A DNA stretch of 22,729 nucleotides from Holophagaceae bacterium (GCA_025353305.1 JANXQX010000183.1:1-22729); one strand, 5' to 3'. Positions 8,191-14,730 are shown, counted from the stretch's first letter. Numbers and translations: made by a program. Notes: a model not told the origin generated them from the letters alone.

Positions 8191-8634
8191 TCAGCCAAGG
8201 GCGGCAAGTAGGATCTCTGGCAGGACGACCTGTGGATGCTTCGCGCCTGCATAGTGTTTGAGGTTCCGCGTCACAAGGAAATCCGCCTTGTTCTGCGCTG
8301 CACATGCGAACTGAAGTGCATCTTCGGTGTCCTTCATTGGCGAAGCTAGCGCCTCATCCCACATCCGGCGATCCAGAGCGCAGACCTCTAGGGTCTGAAT
8401 AAGAATTCGGATGACATCCCGCCCGCGTTTCTCGCTCCCCGCTGTTTCACTCCCGATGGGCTTCCAGGCGAAATAGAACACGTCTTTGAGGCTTCCAGCC
8501 GAAGCCAGCAGCAGGACTTTCCCCTCCATTCCAGCCTGGAACACGTTGGCAGCAGGAAGGAAGAAGGGCTCGCGCCTGAGGACGAAATCAAGGATCACAT
8601 CAGTGTCCAGATAGACTTTTGGAAGAGAGGTCAT
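8191..8634 (-). CDS. PIN-domain ribonuclease toxin (VapC-like)
   Basis: 147 residues. The PIN fold is shown by the N-terminal strand with acidic residues ('VYLDTDVILDFVLR', D10 and D16), the central 'SLKDVFYF' helix, the acidic cluster 'MKDTEDALQFACA' (D102, E104, D105) and the final strand 'ADFLVTRNLKHY'. These provide the metal-binding carboxylates expected of a PIN nuclease. The last strand has Asn where many VapCs have Asp, as is common in the PIN_3 group. The start ATG overlaps the stop of the upstream antitoxin gene by four bases (ATGA, 8631-8634), so translation is coupled. In this family the toxin cleaves RNA and is neutralised by the partner. Its RNA target cannot be deduced. Confidence 0.85.
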   Translation of the reverse strand: MTSLPKVYLDTDVILDFVLRREPFFLPAANVFQAGMEGKVLLLASAGSLKDVFYFAWKPIGSETAGSEKRGRDVIRILIQTLEVCALDRRMWDEALASPMKDTEDALQFACAAQNKADFLVTRNLKHYAGAKHPQVVLPEILLAALG

Positions 8635-8906
8635 TTCCGCGACCCCATCCCGTACTTCCGCTCCAGTTCCTCCATCACGACTTCCTGCCGTGTCTTGCCA
8701 GGATCGGGGACAATTCCGGCGAGTTGTTCCAGGAGGGGGTGAAGGTTCAAGGGCTCTTTCTCGAGGCGTGCCAGTGCGCCGAAAACATCGCTCACGAGCG
8801 CCGAGACAGTGGTTCCGTGGCGGTGAGCCAAGGCCTTCCCGACATGGATCCGGTCAGCGGGCATCTTCAGGTTGAGGGGGATGTTGTGGGTAGCCGCGCG
8901 CGACAT
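8631..8906 (-). CDS. Ribbon-helix-helix-type antitoxin partner of the PIN toxin
   Basis: 91 residues, start at 8906 with GGAGG four bases upstream. Residues ~8-45 fit a ribbon-helix-helix: strand 'NIPLNLKMP', then a helix, then 'GTTVSALVSDVFGALARLE'. The C-terminal half ('RQEVVMEELERKYGM') is the usual toxin-wrapping tail. It resembles the small antitoxins (DUF6364-like) that accompany PIN_3 toxins; the exact family is my inference. It overlaps the toxin gene by four bases, and an inverted repeat lies in front of its start, consistent with autorepression. Confidence 0.75.
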   Translation of the reverse strand: MSRAATHNIPLNLKMPADRIHVGKALAHRHGTTVSALVSDVFGALARLEKEPLNLHPLLEQLAGIVPDPGKTRQEVVMEELERKYGMGSRK

Positions 8907-8915
8907 TGGGCCTCC

Positions 8916-8946
8916 AGGCGCATGTTATATGATGAAGCGTGCGCCT
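8916..8946 (-). promoter_or_regulatory. Putative operator/promoter of the PIN-RHH module
   Basis: AGGCGCA (8916-8922) and TGCGCCT (8940-8946) form a perfect 7-bp inverted repeat with a 17-bp AT-richer spacer. Read on the minus strand, the spacer holds TATAAC, a 5/6 match to a -10 box, about 18 bases after TTAAAA. Antitoxins of this class commonly bind such palindromes over their own -10. The site lies between the rlmN stop and the antitoxin start. Confidence 0.5.
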
Positions 8947-8981
8947 GTTTTAACAAATTGCAAGCGATCGCAGGTACAAAT

Positions 8982-10130
8982 CTATTTCACTCGGTTGGAG
9001 ATTCCACGCACCAGTTGCCCGCAGGCCCCCGCCACGTCCTGGCCCCGCGAGCGGCGGACGCTGACGGTGAGCCCGGCTTTCGAAAGGAGCTGGCAGAGTT
9101 GGCCGATGCGTTCTTCGGTGGGCGGCTCAAAGCCCGAACCCTCGTGCGGATTGAAGGGGATCAGATTGATCTTGGAAGGGAACGCCCGGGCGAAGCGGGC
9201 CAGGCGGCGGCCGTCTTCCAGGCTGTCGGTGACGCCTTGCAGCAGCACATATTCCAGCGTGATCCGCTCATTCTTTTCGAGTGGGAACCGCGTCAGCACA
9301 TCGCTCAGGGCCGCGAGGTTCCAAACGCGGTTCACGGGCATGATGCGCGACCGGTAGGCATCGGTGGTGGCATTCAGGCTCAAGGCCAGTCGCGGCCGTT
9401 TCGCGTAGGTTGCCATGCGCTCGATGCCGCTCACGAGACCTGAAGTGGACACCGTGATGCGCCTGGGCGCAAGCCCGAGTCCACCGTTATCCGTGAGGAT
9501 GCGGAAGGCTTTCATCACGTTGTCCAGGTTGTGCAGCGGCTCGCCCATGCCCATGAACACAAGGTTCACGGGTTCCTCGCCAGAATGGCCCCGGGCATTG
9601 AGCATGGCGATCACCTGGCCGACGATTTCACCGGCGGAAAGATTCCGCACGATGCCCATCAGGCCCGTGGCGCAAAAAGTGCATCCCATGGCGCAGCCCA
9701 CCTGGCTGGAGAGGCACAGCGTGGTGCGCCGGGCATAGGGCATGTGCACGCCCTCGACCTGCTGGCCATCGGAAAGGCGAAAAGCGTGTTTGGTGGAGCC
9801 GTCATCACTGGCGATGGTTTCGGTGATTTCGGGCCAGCGTATTTCTGCGGCGGCTTCCAGTCTCTTCCGCAAGGAACTGGACAGATTCATGAACTGGTCC
9901 CAGGCCGTGAAGCGATGCTTATGCAGCCCTTCAAAAACTTGATCTCCACGGAAGGCGGGCTCGCCTAGCGTGATCATCCAAGCGCGAAGTTCTTTGCGTT
10001 CCAACTCTGTGGCCCGGGCCAAGTCGATGGGAAGCTCGGGCGCGGGACTGTCCCAGACCGCTGCCTGCGATCCGCGCTTCAACGCGGAGACCCCGCCCCT
10101 GCTCGGTCCAGCCAATTCCGGCACATCCAC
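8982..10130 (-). CDS. rlmN: 23S rRNA (adenine-C2)-methyltransferase, radical SAM
   Basis: 382 residues from the GTG at 10130. RlmN methylates A2503 of 23S rRNA, and in E. coli also A37 of some tRNAs, through radical SAM chemistry with a methyl-cysteine intermediate. The Fe-S cluster motif 'CAMGCTFC' (C146, C150, C153), the preceding 'TLCLSSQVG', the SAM-binding 'MGMGEPL' and 'SLNATTD' segments and the second essential cysteine in 'VAGACGQL' (C370) are all present, and the length equals that of characterised RlmN. GGGAGG lies five bases before this GTG. An in-frame ATG at 10148 lacks a ribosome site and overlaps the predicted -10 box, and the ATG at 10250 would extend into the divergent higB gene. 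The gene is flanked by toxin-antitoxin modules on both sides and shares its promoter region with higBA. Confidence 0.93.
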   Translation of the reverse strand: MDVPELAGPSRGGVSALKRGSQAAVWDSPAPELPIDLARATELERKELRAWMITLGEPAFRGDQVFEGLHKHRFTAWDQFMNLSSSLRKRLEAAAEIRWPEITETIASDDGSTKHAFRLSDGQQVEGVHMPYARRTTLCLSSQVGCAMGCTFCATGLMGIVRNLSAGEIVGQVIAMLNARGHSGEEPVNLVFMGMGEPLHNLDNVMKAFRILTDNGGLGLAPRRITVSTSGLVSGIERMATYAKRPRLALSLNATTDAYRSRIMPVNRVWNLAALSDVLTRFPLEKNERITLEYVLLQGVTDSLEDGRRLARFARAFPSKINLIPFNPHEGSGFEPPTEERIGQLCQLLSKAGLTVSVRRSRGQDVAGACGQLVRGISNRVK

Positions 10131-10146
10131 TAGGTCCTCCCGTAGC

Positions 10147-10183
10147 ATTGTATGGTTGCACGGTATCCATGCAAGTGTATATT
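10147..10183. promoter_or_regulatory. Overlapping divergent promoters of rlmN and higBA around one palindrome
   Basis: The 19-bp imperfect palindrome TTGCACGGTATCCATGCAA (10156-10174) has the form TTGCA-N-GG-N3-CC-N-TGCAA. On the plus strand its left half gives a -35-like TTGCAC, followed after 16 bp by TATATT (10178-10183) ahead of higB. On the minus strand its right half gives TTGCAT, followed after 16 bp by TACAAT (10152-10147) ahead of rlmN. A dimeric HTH protein such as HigA bound here would cover both -35 elements. The rlmN -10 would place transcription start almost at the GGGAGG, giving a very short leader. Confidence 0.55.
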
Positions 10184-10205
10184 GACTTGATAGGAGACCA
10201 TTCCG

Positions 10206-10496
10206 GTGATCGCTTCTTTTGGGGACAGAGCAACAGAAGCGCTTTTCCACGGCAATCCTACAAAGGAGTTTAAAACCTTTCCACCGGTCATTCTCGCGGT
10301 GGCCTTACGTAAGCTCGATATGTTGAACGCGGCAGTCATCTTGGGAGACCTCCGATCCCCCCCAGGCAACCGGCTTGAAGCCCTGGAAGGGGATTTGGCT
10401 GGACTCCACAGCATCCGGGTGAACGACCAATGGCGCATTGTCTTTCGCTGGGTAGGGTCTGAAGCCTTTGAAGTACACATCACGGATTACCACTGA
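10206..10496 (+). CDS. higB: HigB-type toxin (RelE/ParE superfamily)
   Basis: 96 residues, start GTG at 10206 with AGGAG nine bases upstream. The sequence follows the HigB consensus closely: 'IASFGDRATEALFHG', 'ALRKLDMLNAA', 'DLRSPPGNRLEAL', 'SIRVNDQWRIVFRW' and the terminal 'ITDYH'. HigB toxins cleave mRNA on the ribosome. The toxin-first order with the antitoxin 14 bases downstream is the diagnostic HigBA arrangement. Conserved basic/aromatic residues near the C-terminus (R71, Q75, W76, R77) and the terminal H96 are intact, so the toxin looks functional. It diverges from rlmN, and the two share a promoter region. Confidence 0.92.
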   Translation: MIASFGDRATEALFHGNPTKEFKTFPPVILAVALRKLDMLNAAVILGDLRSPPGNRLEALEGDLAGLHSIRVNDQWRIVFRWVGSEAFEVHITDYH

Positions 10497-10510
10497 AAGC
10501 CAGGTGCCTC

Positions 10511-10798
10511 ATGATTCCAACCCACCGCTCCCCCACCCACCCAGGCGAGATCCTTCTCGTTGAGTTTCTGGCCCCCCTGGGTATTACCCAGGTTCAACTC
10601 GCTGCCCACATCGGCGTTCCGATCCAGCGGATCAATGAGCTTGTCCGTGGAAAACGTGGGGTCACACCCGAGACTGCGTGGCTCCTCGGCAAGGCCCTCA
10701 CCACCTCTCCGGAGTTCTGGCTGAACCTGCAGAGCGCCTGCGATCTTTCCAGAAGCCGCCCCGAGCGCGCCATCCGCCCGCTGCGCAAGGTTGGGTGA
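10511..10798 (+). CDS. higA: HigA antitoxin (XRE-family HTH)
   Basis: 95 residues, start ATG at 10511 with AGG a few bases upstream. The opening 'THPGEILLVEFLAPLGITQV', the helix-turn-helix 'QLAAHIGVPIQRINELVRGK' and 'VTPETAWLLGKALTTSPEFW' are the standard HigA (addiction-module antitoxin) pattern. It neutralises HigB and normally represses the higBA promoter as a dimer; the palindrome at 10156-10174 is the likely target. The C-terminal 'RSRPERAIRPL' tail is short and basic. The gene ends just before a hairpin and a vapC fragment on the other strand. Confidence 0.92.
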   Translation: MIPTHRSPTHPGEILLVEFLAPLGITQVQLAAHIGVPIQRINELVRGKRGVTPETAWLLGKALTTSPEFWLNLQSACDLSRSRPERAIRPLRKVG

Positions 10799-10803
10799 GG
10801 GTA

Positions 10804-10828
10804 GGCTAATGGCATCCAGATGCTAGCC
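10804..10828. terminator. Possible bidirectional hairpin after higA
   Basis: GGCTA and GCATC pair with GATGC and TAGCC, with a 3-nt bulge, between the higA stop (10798) and the end of the opposite-strand vapC fragment. There is no T-run on either side, so termination is uncertain. Confidence 0.35.
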
Positions 10829-10927
10829 GCGCTTCCCCGCTTTAGGGAGCTTCACCCGCGCCAGGCCCTGGCGGGCATAGTCCTTGCCGCGAAGCAAGTC
10901 GATGCAAAAGCAGGTGTCCAGGAAGCC
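10823..10927 (-). pseudogene. vapC fragment: N-terminal PIN-domain remnant
   Basis: In one minus-strand frame, 34 codons read 'GFLDTCFCIDLLRGKDYARQ...' to a TAG at 10823. 'FLDTCFCIDLLRG' is the first strand and helix of a VapC PIN domain (compare the usual 'LLDTNVLIDLLRG'). A real VapC needs ~130 residues with later acidic residues, and these are absent. An ATG overlapping the preceding stop (TGATG at 10931-10927) is out of frame with it by one base. ATGGGC instead of ATGGC would restore M-G-F-L-D-T, so a one-base loss followed by truncation is plausible. Almost certainly non-functional. Confidence 0.55.
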
Positions 10928-10928
10928 A

Positions 10929-11198
10929 TCAATCCAGTGTGATTCGAAGGTTCCGCAGCAGAACTTCATCTTCAGGTGAAAATCCCGCCGAAAATTCCGG
11001 TGCAAGGGGCCGGTGGCCAGCCTCTTCGTCGTCGGCGGAATGCAGGGTCACCATGGCTTCAAGCGAAAGCGAGAGATCGAATCCAGCCGCCTGGATGCGT
11101 GTCGTCAATTCCCGGCAACGGTCATCCAGCACCATGGCGCTGACCAGGGCTTCACCCAATTCACCCACGAGACCGCGGAGTTCTTCCGGAATATCCAT
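10929..11198 (-). CDS. Small acidic protein of unknown function
   Basis: 89 residues with a strong start: GGAGG five bases before the ATG at 11198. It is acidic and mostly helical (residues 1-60, 'IPEELRGLVGELGEALVSAM'), followed by a polar segment rich in Asp/Glu/Pro. It has no signal peptide, no membrane segment and no motif I recognise. It lies 32 bases downstream of the MscS-type channel gene on the same strand and could be co-transcribed with it. Its stop overlaps the vapC fragment's apparent start, which raises the possibility that it once preceded a coupled toxin, but it does not look like a known antitoxin. It is a genuine gene by ribosome site and length, with function unknown. Confidence 0.6.
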   Translation of the reverse strand: MDIPEELRGLVGELGEALVSAMVLDDRCRELTTRIQAAGFDLSLSLEAMVTLHSADDEEAGHRPLAPEFSAGFSPEDEVLLRNLRITLD

Positions 11199-11230
11199 GG
11201 CGCCCTCCAGGGATCATTGTATGCCTTGGC

Positions 11231-12664
11231 CTAGTCCAGATTGAACCAGGTCTTGATCTCCTTGAGCCAGACCTCCCGCAGCAGCGACTTCCGGGTTGAT
11301 GTTTGGACTCCGTCGGATTCCCTGGCTCGGGATTCCATGAGGTCGACGAGCCGATGCACCAGATCCGGTTCTCGTTGGAGCGAAGCCTCGAAGGCCGCCT
11401 TGGGGAGTTCCAGGATCTCACAGGCGGTCTGGGTGACCACCGTAGCGTTGCGGGGGGCGCCGGTGAGCAGGCTGGCCTCACCGAACCAGGCACCGGGCCC
11501 CAGGGTGGCGATGGTGTCCCAGAAAAGGCCCGTGTAGGGTTGATTGCGCTCAGCCACCTTCACGACCATCAGGGTGCCGCTCACCACCGCAAAAATCGAG
11601 TGGCCCGGGTCGCCTTCCCGGATGACACCCTCGCCAGGCCCCAGGTGCCTCATCAGGACAGCCCCCCGGAGATCCTCGGCCCAGTGGGCCGGAAGCTGCA
11701 ACAAGGCCACCAGATCGCGCATATGGGCTTCGGTGGGGTGGGACACGTGGGCGTGGACGGTGGTGGGCCCCATGGGTCCCAACAGCGAGAAACCTTCCCT
11801 GGGCAGCACGGAATTGGCCAGGCGCGTGGCGAGGTAAAGGGACTGGCGGCTGTCCCGCCAGCCCAGGGTCCAGTAGCGGCATTCCAGCAGCGCCCCGCCC
11901 AGTTCAGAGCCGCAAACGACCACTTCCGGCGGCTGGTGGGGCAGGTGGGGGATGCCAGCCAGGGCGATGGTGAGCTTTTCAAGGGCCACGTGCAGGTTGG
12001 GGTTGGGTTCCACCACCAGCTTGAAGACCCGCTTATGGAGCCCCGTGGGGGCGTAGAGGTTCGTCACCACCGCCTGGGCGATGAGGCGGTTGGGGATGAT
12101 GTCCGTATCGCCGTAATCGTTGCGCAGCTGCACCGTGCGCCAGGTCATGGCATCCACACGCCCGATGAGGGTTTCGCGGCCGGGCCCGCCTCGCAGATTG
12201 CCGGTGATCTCGATCCATTCGCCTTCCTGGAAGGCCGGATCCAGGTGCATGGAGATGCCCGCGAAAAGGTTGCCCAGGGTCTCCTGGAGCGAGAGGCCCA
12301 CGATGGCCGCGGCGATGGCACCGGTGCCCAGCAATTGCGATAGGCTCACGCCTGCCACTTGCTTGAGCACGCCAGCCAACACAATGCTGTAAAGCACCAC
12401 CACCAGCAGATCCCGGGCGAATCCTGGCGTCGCGGTCTTGCGTTCCCGCAACAACGGATCGATCAGGAAAAAGGTCAGCAGGCGCACCGAGAGGATGGCC
12501 ACGGCCGCCCACAACAATGCGCGTGCTCCCTTCAGCCAGGCCGGATGGGCTGTGGCGCTCATCCGCACCATCAGGAACGCGCCGACGGCCACAATTAAAA
12601 CCAGAAGCACCCAGGCCATGGTCCGGCGGGTGCCGCTTACGCGCGCTCTCAGATCCCTGAACAT
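11231..12664 (-). CDS. MscS-family channel with C-terminal cyclic-nucleotide-binding domain
   Basis: 477 residues. Three N-terminal membrane segments (about 15-35, 45-68, 83-103) precede the pore-lining helix 110-137, which carries the Gly/Ala packing typical of MscS ('LLGTGAIAAAIVGLSLQETL', then 'GNLFAGI'). The beta domain follows ('FQEGEWIEI', 'GRVDAMTWRTVQLRNDYGDT', 'IIPNRLI'). Residues ~325-445 form a cNMP-binding fold with 'IREGDPGHSIFAVVSGTLMV' and the phosphate-binding cassette 'FGEASLLTGAPRNATV' (E396, R405). This is the bCNG-type architecture, in which an MscS pore is joined to a ligand sensor in the cytoplasm; several such proteins respond poorly to membrane tension. The cassette keeps the Arg that contacts cyclic phosphate. 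There is no clear ribosome site before the ATG at 12664, so a slightly different start is possible. The ThiE-like gene lies 33 bases upstream. Confidence 0.88.
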   Translation of the reverse strand: MFRDLRARVSGTRRTMAWVLLVLIVAVGAFLMVRMSATAHPAWLKGARALLWAAVAILSVRLLTFFLIDPLLRERKTATPGFARDLLVVVLYSIVLAGVLKQVAGVSLSQLLGTGAIAAAIVGLSLQETLGNLFAGISMHLDPAFQEGEWIEITGNLRGGPGRETLIGRVDAMTWRTVQLRNDYGDTDIIPNRLIAQAVVTNLYAPTGLHKRVFKLVVEPNPNLHVALEKLTIALAGIPHLPHQPPEVVVCGSELGGALLECRYWTLGWRDSRQSLYLATRLANSVLPREGFSLLGPMGPTTVHAHVSHPTEAHMRDLVALLQLPAHWAEDLRGAVLMRHLGPGEGVIREGDPGHSIFAVVSGTLMVVKVAERNQPYTGLFWDTIATLGPGAWFGEASLLTGAPRNATVVTQTACEILELPKAAFEASLQREPDLVHRLVDLMESRARESDGVQTSTRKSLLREVWLKEIKTWFNLD

Positions 12665-12697
12665 GAAAACGAGTGTGCGCCAAGCCGTTGCAGAGGA

Positions 12698-13258
12698 TCA
12701 AGCCCAGGATTGACGGAAGGCTTCCACCACACGGATGGGCTCCGGTGCATCCATGAGCGCGCGGATGAGCGCGATGCCGTCGAGTCTCGGGTGGCGAAGC
12801 GCCAACGAATTCGAAGGGGAGATGCCACCCAGTGCCAGGAGGCGCGGCCCCGCTGGAGTTCGATCCAAGGCTTGATGGAGCCGCTCCACACCCCAGGGCT
12901 GCCCCTTACCCGGAACCGGGAAGATGGGGCCCGGCAGCAGCTGTCGGCAACCAGCCCTGGCGGGGAACTGGTCCGCCGAATGGATGGGACGGGAAAGCGG
13001 AAGCAGGTCGGAGGGCACCTCTGGGTAGGCCTCCGGGGCGTGCAGCCCGCAGCCCGCCGCCAGCGCCACGTCCAGGCGCCCATTTACCCACACTTCCATT
13101 TGGGGAGCGAAGTCCTGCACCCAGCGGGTCAGATCAAGCAGGGGCCTGGCCTCGAGCTGCCTTTCACGGATCATCATTGCGTCGATTCCCGAGCTCAGCA
13201 CCGCTTTCCAGCGGGCCGCATCGAAGGCGTAGCCGGGGCTGATGCCAAGAATGAACAT
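12698..13258 (-). CDS. Thiamine phosphate synthase-like (ThiE/TenI) protein
   Basis: 186 residues, shorter than the ~210 typical of ThiE. The TIM-barrel landmarks are present but altered. 'MMIRERQLEARPL' replaces the usual R-E-K, 'VWVNGRLDVALAAGCGLHAP' stands for 'VNDRxDLAxxxxADGVHLGQ', 'LLPGPIFPVPGKGQPWG' for 'GPIFxTxTK', and 'LLALGGISPSNS' for the phosphate-binding GGI. Loss of the Asn-Asp pair and of the GQ-D segment makes true ThiE activity (joining HMP-PP to THZ-P) doubtful. A TenI-like or thiazole-tautomerase role, or another use of the fold, is as likely. The start codon lies 9 bases after the stop of the acr3 fragment and has no visible Shine-Dalgarno, so its expression may depend on the operon upstream. 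The MscS-like gene follows. Confidence 0.72.
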   Translation of the reverse strand: MFILGISPGYAFDAARWKAVLSSGIDAMMIRERQLEARPLLDLTRWVQDFAPQMEVWVNGRLDVALAAGCGLHAPEAYPEVPSDLLPLSRPIHSADQFPARAGCRQLLPGPIFPVPGKGQPWGVERLHQALDRTPAGPRLLALGGISPSNSLALRHPRLDGIALIRALMDAPEPIRVVEAFRQSWA

Positions 13259-13267
13259 GGATGCAGT

Positions 13268-13414
13268 CTAGCCGTCAATCCGGCTCGCGGCTTTGAGACG
13301 CACCCCGGAATCTACGAAGTATTTTCTTTGAATCCATAGCACCACGCTCACCAGTCCGATCAGTACGGGCACCTCCACCAGCGGCCCGATGACCGTGGCG
13401 AAGGCCGCGCCGGC
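13268..13414 (-). pseudogene. acr3: 3' fragment of an Acr3-type arsenite efflux permease
   Basis: Read on the minus strand, 48 codons end at a TAG (13270-13268): '[20 protein letters not shown]' followed by '[13 protein letters not shown]'. This is the characteristic last transmembrane helix and tail of Acr3/ArsB arsenite permeases (family form '[19 protein letters not shown]'). The rest of the ~350-residue permease is missing. Immediately upstream, two bases away, is the arsM stop codon. The fragment has no start codon or ribosome site and cannot make a transporter. A deletion or recombination that joined arsM to the acr3 tail explains this. Confidence 0.8.
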
Positions 13415-13415
13415 A

Positions 13416-14255
13416 TCAGTCTGGCTTGCGGGCGCTGATCAGCGCGCTGGTGACGAAATCCCCGGGTGACATTCCCGCAGGCAACTCCTTCAGGATTTCG
13501 GCGTGGAGCGGATCCGAGGGGTCCAGCATCGCGTCGATCGCATCTCCGCGGGTCTCGATGGACAGCCTCTCGAGACCAGCTTCCGCGGCCATGCGCGCCA
13601 CATCCGCCAACAGCGAGGCTCCGGCTATGCAGCCCACGTAGGCCGCGACCTGGGATTTCACGGAATCCGGCAGGGGCCGGAGCAGCACCAGGTCCGAAAT
13701 CGAAACCCGGCCGCCAGGCCGCAAAACGCGGGCGATCTCCTTCCAAACCGCGGGCTGATCCGGGCTCAGGTTCAGCACGCAATTGGAGATCACCACATCC
13801 ACCGAGGCGTCCGGCAGGGGCAGTTGCTCGATCTGCGCAAGGTGGAAGGTGACGTTGTCCAGGCCCGTGCGACGGCGGAATGCGGCCGCATTGATGCGGG
13901 CCTTGGCCACCATCTCATGGGTCATGTCCACGCCGAAGGCTTGTCCCGAGGCGCCCACTTTCGCAGCTGCGATGAAGATGTCGAATCCCGCGCCGCTGCC
14001 CAGATCCAGCACGGTCTCGCCGGGTTTCAAGGAAGCCAGAGCCGTGGGATTGCCGCAGGAAAGCCCCAGATTCGAGCCCTCGGGGATCGCGGCCAGTTCA
14101 GTGGCGGAATAGCCCAGGGCCATTGCCAGGGCATCGCTCTCGGCACCCCCGCCGCAGCAGCTGGAGTTGGGGCCGCAGCAGCTTCCGCCGCCGGAAGCGA
14201 TCCGGCCGTAGGCATCGCGGACGGTGTCGTGAATGGGATTTGGAAGGACGGTCAT
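13416..14255 (-). CDS. arsM: Arsenite S-adenosylmethionine methyltransferase
   Basis: 279 residues from the ATG at 14255, which has AGGAG six bases upstream. Longer frames to 14477 lack a ribosome site and run back into arsC. ArsM methylates trivalent arsenic stepwise to mono-, di- and trimethyl forms in the cytoplasm. The SAM-binding motif I is '[13 protein letters not shown]' (82-94), with the acidic 'GVDMTHEM' after it. The three arsenite-binding cysteines of the family are present: C67 ('GLSCGNP'), C159 ('VISNCVLNL') and C209 ('YVGCIAGA'). The N-terminus has an extra pair of vicinal cysteines ('[13 protein letters not shown]', C26/27 and C33/34), as seen in many bacterial ArsMs. It is the third gene of the arsR-arsC-arsM operon and is followed at once by the acr3 fragment. 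Confidence 0.95.
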   Translation of the reverse strand: MTVLPNPIHDTVRDAYGRIASGGGSCCGPNSSCCGGGAESDALAMALGYSATELAAIPEGSNLGLSCGNPTALASLKPGETVLDLGSGAGFDIFIAAAKVGASGQAFGVDMTHEMVAKARINAAAFRRRTGLDNVTFHLAQIEQLPLPDASVDVVISNCVLNLSPDQPAVWKEIARVLRPGGRVSISDLVLLRPLPDSVKSQVAAYVGCIAGASLLADVARMAAEAGLERLSIETRGDAIDAMLDPSDPLHAEILKELPAGMSPGDFVTSALISARKPD

Positions 14256-14307
14256 GGTCAACTCCTTTGGAAGGTTGGAGACTTCGGTGCATTGAAGGTG
14301 TGCGGGT

Positions 14308-14730
14308 TCATGGGTGGGCTCCGACCCAGTGCTGCATCCGGTGGTTGAGGTCATCCCGCACCCGGCGGAAGTGACCGAGGATTTCTCGTTCAGATCCAAA
14401 GAAATTGGCCGGGTCGGGAAGGGCCCAATGCTCGTGGGTAACCGTTCCAGGCAGCACGGGGCAACGGTCCAGGGCATCCCCGCAAAGGGTCACGACCGTA
14501 TCGAAGGAATCCAACGGATGCCCGGCGGCCTGGAGCTCATCGAGGGTTTTTGAATGAAGATCCGCCGGCACTTTCCCACCGTCCGCCATCACCTGGAGCA
14601 TTACCGGATTGAGCCCGTGAGCCTCCAAACCGGCGGAATGAACCTGCCAGGCAGGCCTGAGACGGCGCAAGAGCACCTCGCCCATTTGTGAGCGGCAGCT
14701 GTTGCCGGTGCAAAGAAAGAGCACTTTCAC
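14308..14730 (-). CDS. arsC: Thioredoxin-coupled arsenate reductase (LMW phosphatase fold)
   Basis: 140 residues. It reduces arsenate to arsenite using a cascade of three cysteines recycled by thioredoxin. The P-loop 'CTGNSCRS' gives the nucleophile C7 and the CX5R arginine R13. The redox pair is C83 and C90 in 'TLCGDALDRCP', and the general acid Asp is in 'WALPDPA' (D106). All residues needed for catalysis are present and the length is normal. The start is GTG at 14730 with a weak GGTGG four bases upstream. It overlaps the stop of a 20-codon ORF with a much stronger ribosome site, so translation is probably coupled. It is followed 52 bases later by arsM. Confidence 0.95.
   Translation of the reverse strand: MKVLFLCTGNSCRSQMGEVLLRRLRPAWQVHSAGLEAHGLNPVMLQVMADGGKVPADLHSKTLDELQAAGHPLDSFDTVVTLCGDALDRCPVLPGTVTHEHWALPDPANFFGSEREILGHFRRVRDDLNHRMQHWVGAHP

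Noticed and set aside
10131..10250. Longer rlmN starts at 10148 and 10250
   Set aside because: Neither has a ribosome site. The first overlaps the predicted -10 and the second would run into the divergent higB gene; GTG at 10130 has GGGAGG at the right distance.
11303..12343. Plus-strand open frame of 346 codons opposite the MscS-like gene
   Set aside because: Shadow of a high-GC gene, Gly/His-rich, no domain.
13360..13782. Minus-strand open frame of 140 codons at the arsM/acr3 junction
   Set aside because: It is out of frame with both arsM and the acr3 fragment and is Arg/Gly/Pro-rich nonsense.
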